The position numbers and the translations under genes were made by a program. A stretch of 64,000 nt of DNA from Moraxella nasibovis (GTDB lineage: Bacteria; Pseudomonadota; Gammaproteobacteria; Pseudomonadales; Moraxellaceae), in contig NZ_CP089975.1 of NCBI RefSeq assembly GCF_029581575.1, forward strand, positions 2,108,001 through 2,172,000, written 5' to 3'. Of this stretch, positions 45,148 through 53,013 are shown piece by piece. The notes under the pieces are model-generated. The model searched no databases. It saw only the letters and a list, made by a program, of their open reading frames with translations, and was not told the origin of the DNA. Every line of letters starts with the position of its first letter. The stretch's first letter is position 1.

Positions 45148-45255
45148 TGGAAATAATTTTCAGGCTGGCTGAAAATCCATTTCTTAATTTTTATCTTTCC
45201 ATTTTTAAAAATCAACTTCCCATTTTTAACCATTCAATTATCAATAATAAAATTC

Positions 45256-45261
45256 TATAAT
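45256..45261 (+). promoter_or_regulatory. -10 of a repeated promoter module (monooxygenase gene)
   Basis: TATAAT; -35 candidate TTCAAT at 45233-45238, 17 bp upstream. The region 45190-45270 is similar to 44255-44330. Confidence 0.55.
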
Positions 45262-45292
45262 ATCCCCATACTTTTTAATGGGAGAACCCAAA

Positions 45293-46651
45293 ATGACCGA
45301 CTATCTTGACAATTCAAACAAAAAAATCAAACTCGCCCTGCAACTCGTCTCTGGCTATGCGTCCGAATTTCAATCGTGGCGATTGCCCGAAAGCCACGAG
45401 AAAGCCTATACCGACATTGATTTTTATGTGGAAATGGCACAAACGGCCGAACAAGGCAAAATCCACACCCTATTTATCGCCGACACGCCGTCCTTTGGTG
45501 GGTCGGGTGGCGGTTCGGACATTGCCACTCGCTCGCCTGCTTTTGTGCTTGAACCAATGGTAATGCTCTCCGCCGTTGCCTACGCCACACAAAAAATCGG
45601 AATGGTGGCAACTTTTTCAACCACTTACAATCTGCCTTATAATTTGGCTCGTCAGCTCAAAACACTGGACACCTTATCCAAAGGGCGTTTGGGCTAGAAT
45701 GCGGTTACCACAGGCACGCCTTTTACCGCTTATAATTTTGGCGACAAGCCCTTGCCCGACACCGCCACACGCTACGAAATGGCATTTGAGATGGTAGAAG
45801 CGGTGCAAACTTTGTGGGGGACTTTTGGCGAAAATGCCTACATCACCGACAAAGCCACAGGGCAATTTGCCGATATGAGCCAGATTAAACCCGCCAATTA
45901 CAAAGGCAAACATTACCAAGTCAAAGGGGCGTTGCCCATTCCTGCCACACCGCAAGGACAACCGCCCATTTTTCAGGCAGGCCCAAGTCCCGAAGGCATT
46001 GAGCTGGCAGGACGCTTTGCCAGTGGCGTGTATGCCAATCCGTTTACCATTGATGAAGCCCGTGCCTATCGCAATGTGTTAAAACAAAGTGCAATGGCTC
46101 ACGGTAGAAATCCAAATGAAATCAATATGTTTAGCGGATTTATGTTTACCATTGGCGACACTTATGAAGAGGCACTCGCTCGCAGAATGCAACTCATTGA
46201 CTTTATGAGCGATGATGAATTTTATGGGCAAATTCGCTATTTATCGGCGATGATAGGCGTAAATTTGCACGGTTTGGATTTGAATGAACCCTTGCCAATC
46301 GCCCTACAAAATCAGGCGACACCGCACCCCAATGACCCCCGTTCGCCCCGTGCGGTGGAGCTGATTAAAAAAGGAATGTCGCCCAAAGAAGTGCTTGCGG
46401 GTGGCGTGATTAACTATCACCCTGTGGTGGTGGGGACGGCTCACGATGTCGCGGATTTTATGGAAGAATGGTTTAAGGCGGGGGCGACAGACGGCTTTTC
46501 GCTTGCCCCCGACAGCCAAATGGGCGTGCGTGAGTTTGTGGAAAAAGTCGTGCCGATTTTGCAGGAGTGGGGGATTTATCATCTTGATTATGCAGGCGAT
46601 ACGCTAAGGGAGCATTTGGAGGTAAGTTATCAGTATGGGTTGAGAAATTAA
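45293..46651 (+). pseudogene. FMN-dependent luciferase-like monooxygenase, broken by a nonsense codon
   Basis: The frame encodes an NtaA/SnaA/DszA-type bacterial luciferase-like monooxygenase of about 452 residues. It reads TLSKGRLG, then TAG (45695-45697), then NAVTTGTPFTAYNFG in the same frame. Family members have GRxGWNxVT here, so a Trp codon (TGG) has become TAG. Everything else appears intact up to the normal stop, which suggests a recent loss or a sequencing error. A restart ATG occurs at 45752, but a protein from there would lack the N-terminal third of the barrel. A GGGAGAA site precedes the ATG. The enzyme would use FMNH2 and O2; substrate unknown. Confidence 0.85.
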
Positions 46652-46753
46652 GAGGATATTAGGAATAGGACACCGTTTCAAAAAAAGTGGTTTTTTCCAT
46701 TTTTGGAAATTAACTTTCCAAAAATCGCCATTCCATTGCCAATTCTAAAATTT

Positions 46754-46759
46754 TATAAT
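46754..46759 (+). promoter_or_regulatory. -10 of a repeated promoter module (nitronate monooxygenase gene)
   Basis: TATAAT with TTCCAT (46731-46736) 17 bp upstream. The whole stretch 46698-46766 is closely similar to 38860-38940. Confidence 0.6.
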
Positions 46760-46793
46760 ACCCCCATTCCATTTATTTTAAAGAGAAAATTTG

Positions 46794-47741
46794 ATGAACC
46801 GCATTAGCCAAATCTTAAACATAAAACACCCCATTGTCCAAGCCCCAATGTCGTGGCTGACGAATGCTCATCTTGTGGCAAGCGTTGGCAAGGCAGGCGG
46901 CTTGGGCTTTTTAGCCCCACACGCAGGGCAGACGACCAATCCGACTTCAAACGAAGAAGTTTTGGAGCGTATGCGTAACGAAATCCGCAAGGTCAAAGCC
47001 TTGACCGATAAGCCTTTTGGCGTGCCATTTATGTTGTCGTACGATTTTTCGCTGATTCCCTTAATGGTGGATTTGTTTATTGAAGAAAGCGTGCCTGTGG
47101 TGCTGGACAATGGCTGGCTTGACCCCGAGATTTACGCCAAACTTAAAAATGCTGGCATTAAAATCATCTGTCGTTTGCCCAATCCCAATTTGGCGGACGC
47201 ACTCAAAGCCCAAGCGTTGGGGGCGGATATTTTGGTGCTGACGGGTTTTGATGAAGGTGGTACATTGCCAATGAAAGAAGTGGGCAGTTTTAATGTCTTG
47301 GCGGAATTTGTTGGCAAAGTGGATTTACCGATGATGCTGGCGGGCGGCATTGCCGATAAAAAATCGGTTCAGGCTGCCCGAGCTTTGGGGGCGGAAGGCG
47401 TATGGATTGGCACGGCATTTATCGCCACTGTTGAGTGCCGTAGTCATCAAAAGGTGAAAGAATGGATTGTGAGTGCAACGGCGAATGATTTGTTATTGTT
47501 CCGTACCGAGCCGTATTATTACCGTTCATTGCCAACCGAACTGGCGAAAAAATGCTTTGAAATGAGCGAAAACGGGGCAACTCGTGCCGACATCGCCGTC
47601 GTTATGAACGCTGGTACAGGAATGCGTTTGGGTATGCTGGACGGCGATTTTGACAATGGTTATGTGTCGGTGGGTAACGGCATTTCAGCGATTGATCGGA
47701 TTAAAACCGTGCAAGAGTTGATTGATGAGTTAATGGGTTAA
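46794..47741 (+). CDS. NAD(P)H-dependent flavin oxidoreductase, nitronate monooxygenase-like
   Basis: This 315-residue FMN-binding TIM-barrel protein starts MNRISQILNIKHPIVQAPMSWLTNA, typical of the 2-nitropropane dioxygenase family. The segments GGLGFLAPHAGQT, LTGFDEGGT and MLAGGIADKKSVQAARALGAEGVWIGTAFIAT contain the FMN phosphate loop (about 182-205). Nitronate monooxygenases detoxify propionate-3-nitronate, but many members act on other substrates. The ATG at 46794 is preferred to the adjacent TTG. It belongs to a group of oxidoreductase genes with similar control regions. Confidence 0.88.
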   Translation: MNRISQILNIKHPIVQAPMSWLTNAHLVASVGKAGGLGFLAPHAGQTTNPTSNEEVLERMRNEIRKVKALTDKPFGVPFMLSYDFSLIPLMVDLFIEESVPVVLDNGWLDPEIYAKLKNAGIKIICRLPNPNLADALKAQALGADILVLTGFDEGGTLPMKEVGSFNVLAEFVGKVDLPMMLAGGIADKKSVQAARALGAEGVWIGTAFIATVECRSHQKVKEWIVSATANDLLLFRTEPYYYRSLPTELAKKCFEMSENGATRADIAVVMNAGTGMRLGMLDGDFDNGYVSVGNGISAIDRIKTVQELIDELMG

Positions 47742-47756
47742 AGGACTTTTTATATC

Positions 47757-47795
47757 TTAATATCGGGGAGAGTAATTTTACTCCCCGATATTTTT
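47757..47795 (+). terminator. terminator of the nitronate monooxygenase-like gene
   Basis: A long ATATCGGGGAG/CTCCCCGATAT stem followed by T residues. Confidence 0.85.
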
Positions 47796-47845
47796 AAATC
47801 AACAAAATGATATTTTTAAGGTTCATCTTAATTAACAAGCTCAAC

Positions 47846-48196
47846 TCATTTTGTACTTGCCAAAATCCCATTCAAATTATTTTCCAGCCAATCCACCAAA
47901 CCATAAATTTTCTCGCTCGCCTGCCGTCCATATTCGGTCAGCGTATAATCGGTGTGCGGTGGCACGGTGTTATAAGAATGACGAATCAGCATTCCGTCCG
48001 CCTCCAACTGTTTTAAAGTCTCGGACAGCATTCGCTCGCTCACGCCTTCAATTTCACGGCGAATCTCACTAAATCGCTTGGTGCCGTCAAGCAGCACAAT
48101 CATTACCAAAACACCCCAACGGCTGGTCAAATGGTTTAAAATCGCACGGCTTGGGCAGTCTTTGGACAGTACCCGTCCTTTATCAAACACTATCAT
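47846..48196 (-). CDS. HxlR-family transcriptional regulator
   Basis: This 116-residue winged-helix regulator (from ATG at 48194-48196) has the HxlR core with SRWGVLVMIVLLDGTKRFSEI, ISERMLSETLKQLEADGMLIR-type (here VSERMLSETLKQLE) and YTLTEYGR. A single cysteine (KDCPSRAIL, about 14) at the usual sensor position could respond to quinones, aldehydes or oxidants, as in some relatives. It is divergent from the NAD(P)-binding protein gene with 137 bp between, a common HxlR arrangement. Confidence 0.9.
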   Translation of the reverse strand: MIVFDKGRVLSKDCPSRAILNHLTSRWGVLVMIVLLDGTKRFSEIRREIEGVSERMLSETLKQLEADGMLIRHSYNTVPPHTDYTLTEYGRQASEKIYGLVDWLENNLNGILASTK

Positions 48197-48333
48197 AAAA
48201 TACTCTTTAAAAATCAATGGATTAAAATTTATTGTTATACTTACTTTTTTGTAAGTACTTCTAATTTTAAACTAAGGGCGTATAATACATCACATCAATT
48301 TAAAAATCAATGTTTAACTTTTTTGGAGTTTTT

Positions 48334-48993
48334 ATGAAAAAATTTGCAGTTATCGGAGCCACAGGTTTGGTCGGCTCTGCGGTGGTCAAAGAATTGGTAA
48401 GTCGTGGACATAGCGTTACCGCCTTTGCTCGTAACATTGACAAAGTGGCACAAGCCGACAATGTCAAGGCGGTGGCGATTGATGTCAATGCCCCTGATTT
48501 TGCTGATAAATTGACAGGCTTTGATGCGGTGGTCAATGCCTTTAATGCCGGCTGGGAAAATCCCAATATTGTCAATGACTTAAAAACAGGACACGCCAAC
48601 ATTTTAACCGCCAGTAAAACCGCCAATGTGCCGTATTTACTCGTGGTCGGTGGGGCAGGCAGTTTAAATATCGCCCCAAATGTGCAACTGGTGGACACGC
48701 CTGAGTTTCCTGCCGATGTCTATCCTGCGGCAAATGTGGTGCGCGAGCTTTTGACCGAGCTTCGCACTCGCACCGATGTTAATTGGGCGTTTTTGTCGCC
48801 TGCGATGATGTTTGCGATTAATCCAGTTTCTTTTGAAAAAACAGGGACTTACCGTATCGGTGGCGATGATGTGCTGTTTAATACGGACGGCACGCCTGCC
48901 GACATTAGCGTGGCGGATTTGGCGGTGGCGATTGCCGATGATGTAGAAAAACAAGGGCATTTGTTTAAACGCTTTACCGTTGCTAGTAAGTGA
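48334..48993 (+). CDS. NAD(P)H-binding atypical SDR
   Basis: This 219-residue protein has an N-terminal Rossmann motif GATGLVGSAVVKEL (about 7-20) and belongs to the NmrA/YwnB-like atypical SDRs, which often lack the classical Tyr-Lys pair. VVGGAGSLNIAPNVQLVDTP marks the family. It is probably the target of the divergent HxlR regulator, and may reduce an electrophile or work as a redox sensor. The ATG at 48334 is preferred to upstream in-frame codons because it matches the family start. A promoter-like TATAAT lies upstream near 48280. Confidence 0.88.
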   Translation: MKKFAVIGATGLVGSAVVKELVSRGHSVTAFARNIDKVAQADNVKAVAIDVNAPDFADKLTGFDAVVNAFNAGWENPNIVNDLKTGHANILTASKTANVPYLLVVGGAGSLNIAPNVQLVDTPEFPADVYPAANVVRELLTELRTRTDVNWAFLSPAMMFAINPVSFEKTGTYRIGGDDVLFNTDGTPADISVADLAVAIADDVEKQGHLFKRFTVASK

Positions 48994-49013
48994 TTTACCC
49001 ATTTAAATTAACC

Positions 49014-49052
49014 AAAATACCCACTTAAAAATTGTTTTGAGTGGGTATTTTT
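49014..49052 (+). terminator. terminator of the NAD(P)H-binding protein gene
   Basis: AAAATACCCACT/AGTGGGTATTTTT stem with a T-run just downstream of the stop. Confidence 0.8.
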
Positions 49053-49076
49053 AAATAGCCTTTAAAAAGAGATGAT

Positions 49077-49694
49077 ATGAAATTTCTCTATTTATTTGAT
49101 CCTTTGTGTGGTTGGTGTTATGCGTCATCAAAGGGCATTGCCAATCTTGCCAAAACACACCAAGTTGATGTGTATGCCACAGGATTATTTGCCAATACGG
49201 GCAAAATGATGGACGAGCAGTTTGCCAATTATGCGGGGGCAAATGACACTCGCATTAGCCAATTAACGGGCTTACCATTTAGTGAAAACTACCGCCAATT
49301 ATTATTAAAAGGCGGAGCGTTCGATTCCTTTGCCTTGACGCAGGCGTGTTTTTTGTTAAATCAAGAAACACCAAACGAGCTGTTACCCACTTTTGCCCAA
49401 TTACAAAAACTGCGTTATGTGGACGGTTTGAACACAAGTGATGTTGATGTGGTTAAAAATGGTTTAATTGCACTTGGTAAAACTCAAATTGCCAAGCGGT
49501 TGGGCGATGATGAAGTGATTTCTGGGGCAAATGCGTGGATTAGACAAGGGCGAGTTTTGGCTCATCAGTTCCAAATTAACGGCGTGCCAAGTTTAATCGC
49601 CGAAATTGATGGCAAATTTGTCAATGTGCTAAGTCAATTTTTGTATCAAGACACCCAAAATGTGGCGGAAAATATTGAACGGTTTTTGGCTTGA
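49077..49694 (+). CDS. cytosolic DsbA-family oxidoreductase
   Basis: This 205-residue thioredoxin-fold protein lacks a signal peptide. The CGWC site appears at once (FLYLFDPLCGWCYASS, Cys10/Cys13). The rest follows the DsbA/FrnE helical insertion pattern and ends with VPSLIAEIDGKFV containing the cis-proline. FrnE-like members act on cytosolic thiols or isomerise small molecules with glutathione. The substrate is unknown. It has no overlapping partner. Confidence 0.85.
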   Translation: MKFLYLFDPLCGWCYASSKGIANLAKTHQVDVYATGLFANTGKMMDEQFANYAGANDTRISQLTGLPFSENYRQLLLKGGAFDSFALTQACFLLNQETPNELLPTFAQLQKLRYVDGLNTSDVDVVKNGLIALGKTQIAKRLGDDEVISGANAWIRQGRVLAHQFQINGVPSLIAEIDGKFVNVLSQFLYQDTQNVAENIERFLA

Positions 49695-49744
49695 TAACAT
49701 GGAGCAAAAACAAAAACCCTACCCTACAACTCATAGCGGTAAAA

Positions 49745-50341
49745 TCATAACATCGCCACGCTTGTAGGCTCGGTTTCAAGCATTTGAGCATTCAGCTTTT
49801 GCATGAGTGGGCTTTGATGAAATTCATGCACGGCTTGCTTGTTGGCATCGCTCAATGCCTCGAACACATGGGGCAGTCGCACGCTAATCCAAATCAAAGC
49901 AGCGAGCAGGATTTTATCACCCCAAGCGATACTGGTCGCCGACAAGGTAGGCAGATTTGGCAAAGTCGCCTGCAAAAGCTCAGTGGAGCGTGCCACAAAG
50001 GGGTGCAAGTCCTGACCTTCTGGGGCAAACCTTTGGGTAGAAAACGCACGCACGCCCTGTGCCAAAATGCCAAATGCCTTAGAAATGCGTGGCAGCTCGC
50101 TGGCGTTGTCAGCATAAAAGTGCGGAGCGATCGCCTGAATGATGAGCGGCGTCTCGGTGACGACCTCGCCTGTATCAAGGCGCAAGGCTGGCACTTGGCT
50201 GAACGAATTGACGGCGGTCAGCTCGGCAGGATTATCCCAAGGGGTGACAAATTTAAGCGCCAGATCGACTTGCTCAGCCTTAGCAATCATCAATAAAATA
50301 CGGGTGTAAGGCGAAGTGGTGCTGATGTATAAAGTGTGCAT
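49745..50341 (-). CDS. glutathione S-transferase-like protein
   Basis: This 198-residue protein has a thioredoxin-like N-terminal domain (about 1-75; TTSPYTRILLMIAKAEQ and VPALRLDTGEVVTETPLI with the cis-Pro) and an all-helical C-terminal domain. It would conjugate or use glutathione, made by GshA encoded nearby. The active residue is probably Ser/Thr in the TSPYT motif. It is followed on the same strand after 14 bp by the esterase gene's own upstream side, so the esterase gene and this one may be cotranscribed. Confidence 0.85.
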   Translation of the reverse strand: MHTLYISTTSPYTRILLMIAKAEQVDLALKFVTPWDNPAELTAVNSFSQVPALRLDTGEVVTETPLIIQAIAPHFYADNASELPRISKAFGILAQGVRAFSTQRFAPEGQDLHPFVARSTELLQATLPNLPTLSATSIAWGDKILLAALIWISVRLPHVFEALSDANKQAVHEFHQSPLMQKLNAQMLETEPTSVAML

Positions 50342-50355
50342 AAATTCTCCAAAAG

Positions 50356-50958
50356 TTAATTAGCAAAAGACAGCGCCCACGCCAGAACTTGCCCCACTTG
50401 GCTTTCATAGTCGCTCATGCGGTGGTCGCCCCCTGCTTGGGCAAGCACATCTGCCCCTGCGTTTTCATAAAAGGCTTGGGTGGCATGGGCGTCTAGTAGC
50501 TCATCACCCATTTTAAGTAGGACTTTGATTTTGCTGGGGTTTTTTATAGTCAAACGATGAGAGTCAAACCACGCCAAATCGCCAAATTTAATATCCCATC
50601 CGCCTTCGGTGCGATAAATCACACGCTCATCGCTCAAATTTTGCCCATCAAAATTATCCTGCAAAAAGCGTCTGAACGACAGATCAGGGCGAATGCTTGG
50701 GTTTAAAAGTACACAAGGCGCACCTGTCATGTCAGAAAGCAAAGTGGCAAAATACCCACCCAATGATGAGCCAACCAACACAGAGTTTGGATTGTCATCA
50801 ATCAGCGCCAAGATTTTGGCGACCACTTCATCAGGCGGGCAGTTCAAATCAGGGCGAATGGTCTCGACCCCAAGCGTCTGAGCGTGGCGGGCGGTGATGA
50901 TGGCTTTGTTGGCATTTGGATCAGCGTCCAAGCCATGCAAATAAATGATGGTCGGCAT
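50356..50958 (-). CDS. YqiA/YcfP-type alpha/beta hydrolase
   Basis: This 200-residue single-domain hydrolase starts MPTIIYLHGLDADPNA and has the nucleophile elbow GSSLGG (Ser about 77), then LLNPSIRPD and a C-terminal GGDHRMSDYE His. These features match the YqiA/YcfP esterase group. AAGGAAAA precedes the ATG at 50956-50958; codons upstream in the frame are not needed. It is divergent from the DUF1289 gene with about 90 bp between. Physiological substrate unknown. Confidence 0.85.
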   Translation of the reverse strand: MPTIIYLHGLDADPNANKAIITARHAQTLGVETIRPDLNCPPDEVVAKILALIDDNPNSVLVGSSLGGYFATLLSDMTGAPCVLLNPSIRPDLSFRRFLQDNFDGQNLSDERVIYRTEGGWDIKFGDLAWFDSHRLTIKNPSKIKVLLKMGDELLDAHATQAFYENAGADVLAQAGGDHRMSDYESQVGQVLAWALSFAN

Positions 50959-51046
50959 GAGTTTTCCTTGTTTTGGTAAATGGTACAGACAAAGCATTGC
51001 CAAATGTGCAAAAAGTGGTTATAGTAGCTTTCATTTGTCCTTTATC

Positions 51047-51325
51047 ATGTCGCAATTTGAACTGTTTGTCATCGACAGCCCCTGCATCGGCGTCTGCACG
51101 CTGAACAAAAAGGGCTACTGCATCGGCTGTCTGCGAAGTCGCAGCGAACGGCAGACTTGGCACACGCTCAGCGACGATGAAAAACACAAAATTCTCACAC
51201 TCATCGCCAAGCGAGCACGCCGCATACAAGACGCACGCCGCCAAAAACGCCAAGGTGAGCTCGATTTATTTGGCGAAAGCATACAGCTTGACTTGACCGA
51301 CAGCTTGGGCGGATTGGACAGGTAA
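51047..51325 (+). CDS. DUF1289 (YbdK/FeS-type) small cysteine protein
   Basis: This 92-residue protein carries the DUF1289 core IDSPCIGVCTLNKKGYCIGCLRS, four cysteines (C-x3-C-x7-C-x2-C) that likely bind a metal or FeS cluster, followed by the WHTLSDDEKHKIL helix. The C-terminal tail is basic. The ATG at 51047 is chosen because it begins the conserved domain directly. Function is unknown. It is convergent with the FKBP-type gene cluster. Confidence 0.85.
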   Translation: MSQFELFVIDSPCIGVCTLNKKGYCIGCLRSRSERQTWHTLSDDEKHKILTLIAKRARRIQDARRQKRQGELDLFGESIQLDLTDSLGGLDR

Positions 51326-51363
51326 GCCAAAGCTTGCAAGAGAACGCAAAGCTTTTTTAAGAC

Positions 51364-51762
51364 TCAGTCCCGAGTCTTGACATCAATGAGCTCAATTTCA
51401 AATCTCAAATCACTATTAGGCGGTATCAGCCCCACCGCTCGCTCGCCATACGCCAAAAACGCAGGGACGCTAAGCTGTCTTTTGCCACCCACTTTCATCG
51501 GGGGAAAGTCAGGCAAATCGAGGGTTAGACCCCACTTGGCAAGCAGTTTTTCGCCAACATCAGACCCAAGCACACCCAAATCCCAACCCTTGATCACACG
51601 CCCTGTGCCAATGACGCATTCAAACGGCACGCCCTTTTGCACCGAGCTGTCAAACACCGTACCGTCCGCCAAATAGCCTGTGTAATGAGCCGTGATGAGC
51701 GCCCCACGCTCGGCAGCTTTGCCTGTACCAATGATGGTATCTGTGATGTTAAAATCAGTCAT
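51364..51762 (-). CDS. FKBP-type peptidyl-prolyl isomerase
   Basis: This 132-residue cytosolic FKBP has [28 protein letters not shown], including the family core and Trp, and a final [19 protein letters not shown] strand. No signal peptide or insert domain is seen, so it is a minimal FKBP. It catalyses cis-trans isomerisation of Xaa-Pro bonds. Its ATG overlaps the DUF1653 stop (ATGA). It ends the unit hypothetical protein-histidine phosphatase-DUF1653-FKBP. Confidence 0.92.
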   Translation of the reverse strand: MTDFNITDTIIGTGKAAERGALITAHYTGYLADGTVFDSSVQKGVPFECVIGTGRVIKGWDLGVLGSDVGEKLLAKWGLTLDLPDFPPMKVGGKRQLSVPAFLAYGERAVGLIPPNSDLRFEIELIDVKTRD

Positions 51763-51998
51763 GATAATTCCTTAATAAGCTCAAAGCGTGGCAAAGTTTT
51801 GCCATCAACTGCCACCGTTTCACAAAACATCGCAAGCGGTCGCACCCACACCCCATAATCGCCGTACAAAGCACGATACACCACAAGCCATTCCTTCGTT
51901 TCAGAATGGCAAGCGGTGTGCAATACTTGATAAAGATTGCCTTTATAATGGCGATAAATGCCTGATTTTACAAGATTTTTTGTCATCACATCATTCAT
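51759..51998 (-). CDS. DUF1653 protein
   Basis: This 79-residue protein (ATG at 51996-51998) has the DUF1653 motifs [14 protein letters not shown] and [22 protein letters not shown]. These are small conserved beta-rich proteins of unknown function. It overlaps the phosphatase gene by 8 bases upstream and the FKBP gene by 4 downstream, so all three are translationally coupled. Confidence 0.88.
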   Translation of the reverse strand: MNDVMTKNLVKSGIYRHYKGNLYQVLHTACHSETKEWLVVYRALYGDYGVWVRPLAMFCETVAVDGKTLPRFELIKELS

Positions 51999-52629
51999 CG
52001 CACACTCGCACCTTGGTGACCAGCTCAGCTTGCTCAATGTGGGTCAATAGATACACTTCGCAATTTTTTGGGCGAATGGCAAGCTCGTACTCTCGAAACG
52101 CATTCATATCCATCACACGCTCGCCATCTGCGTGCAAAATCTGCCAGATGAGCATACCAATCCACATACCATGAGTAAATACAATGTAATTACCATCTGG
52201 CAAATCACGAAATGCCTGCCGCACCTGTTGCACACGGTTCACAAAATTTGCAAAACTGTCTGTCGCTGTGCCGTCTTTATAATTCACATCACCAATACGC
52301 CAAAACTCATCAGCAAGCTCAATCAACTCGTCAAATTGCAACTGCTTAATGCGTTCAAAATCCAAATAATCAAATTCGTGCAACGCTTCAATCACGCCTG
52401 CCGTCTGCTGTGTCGCCGCCAAATACGGCTCCGCAGTCTGAGCGGTACGCAGATAATGCGAACGAAACACGCCATCTATCGGCTCTGTGATGTTGGCAAG
52501 TAGCCAATCGCAAAGCTCATTTGCCTGTGCCACGCCTGCATCGGTCAGACGAATCGCAGGGTTTGGGCGAATGGATAGGCGAGCGTTGGACTCGCTTTGA
52601 GCATGACGGATTAGGTAGATTTTTTTCAT
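51991..52629 (-). CDS. histidine phosphatase-family protein
   Basis: This 212-residue protein begins [19 protein letters not shown] with the RHG-type active site (Arg8-His9), and later has the [12 protein letters not shown] Glu and [10 protein letters not shown] with the second His. The phosphoglycerate mutase-like fold can act on many phosphoesters; the substrate is unknown. It lies directly after the small hypothetical gene (its stop codon touches the ATG). Confidence 0.88.
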   Translation of the reverse strand: MKKIYLIRHAQSESNARLSIRPNPAIRLTDAGVAQANELCDWLLANITEPIDGVFRSHYLRTAQTAEPYLAATQQTAGVIEALHEFDYLDFERIKQLQFDELIELADEFWRIGDVNYKDGTATDSFANFVNRVQQVRQAFRDLPDGNYIVFTHGMWIGMLIWQILHADGERVMDMNAFREYELAIRPKNCEVYLLTHIEQAELVTKVRVCDE

Positions 52630-52911
52630 TTATTGATATTCTTTGGCAAAAGGGTTAAAAGTTACGGTCTGCTTATAATTCACAAAGCGCATATGATCAA
52701 AATCATCGGGCTTATCGCCTGTAAAATGCAGCTCAATTGGATAATATTTCGCCCCATTGTTCTTCACTTTAAAATCACTTTCATAACCATAAGCAAGTGG
52801 ACTGTCTTCGCCATACATAGCCTCTGTGTCAGCACCAGCATCGCCCACAAAATAATTGTTGGTGGATGATGATTCATCAAAATGCCATCGCCAGCCCATC
52901 TTTACAAGCAT
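52630..52911 (-). CDS. hypothetical protein, possibly truncated
   Basis: The open frame extends to a TTG at 52938, but ATG at 52909-52911 (or 52897-52899) is more credible because a TATAAT lies just upstream. The product of about 93 residues is hydrophilic and acidic in the middle (FDESSSTNNYFVGDAGADTE) and ends with VNYKQTVTFNPFAKEYQ. There is no signal peptide, membrane segment or motif that I recognise. Its 3' end abuts the phosphatase start. The upstream region is a decayed dispersed repeat, so the N-terminus may be lost. Confidence 0.5.
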   Translation of the reverse strand: MLVKMGWRWHFDESSSTNNYFVGDAGADTEAMYGEDSPLAYGYESDFKVKNNGAKYYPIELHFTGDKPDDFDHMRFVNYKQTVTFNPFAKEYQ

Positions 52912-52941
52912 CAAACGAGAATACTTAAAATTATACAAGAC

Positions 52942-53010
52942 GGGCTAAACCCACCATTTTTAAGTTTAACTCATTGAATTTGTTGGATTTTCACTTTGCC
53001 AAGCCTACAA
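52942..53010. repeat. decayed member of the dispersed GTTGGGTT repeat family
   Basis: TTAACTCATTGAATTTGTTGG resembles TAACTCATTGATTTTGTTGG in the member at 31769-31850. Similarity is partial. Confidence 0.4.
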
Positions 53011-53013
53011 CAC

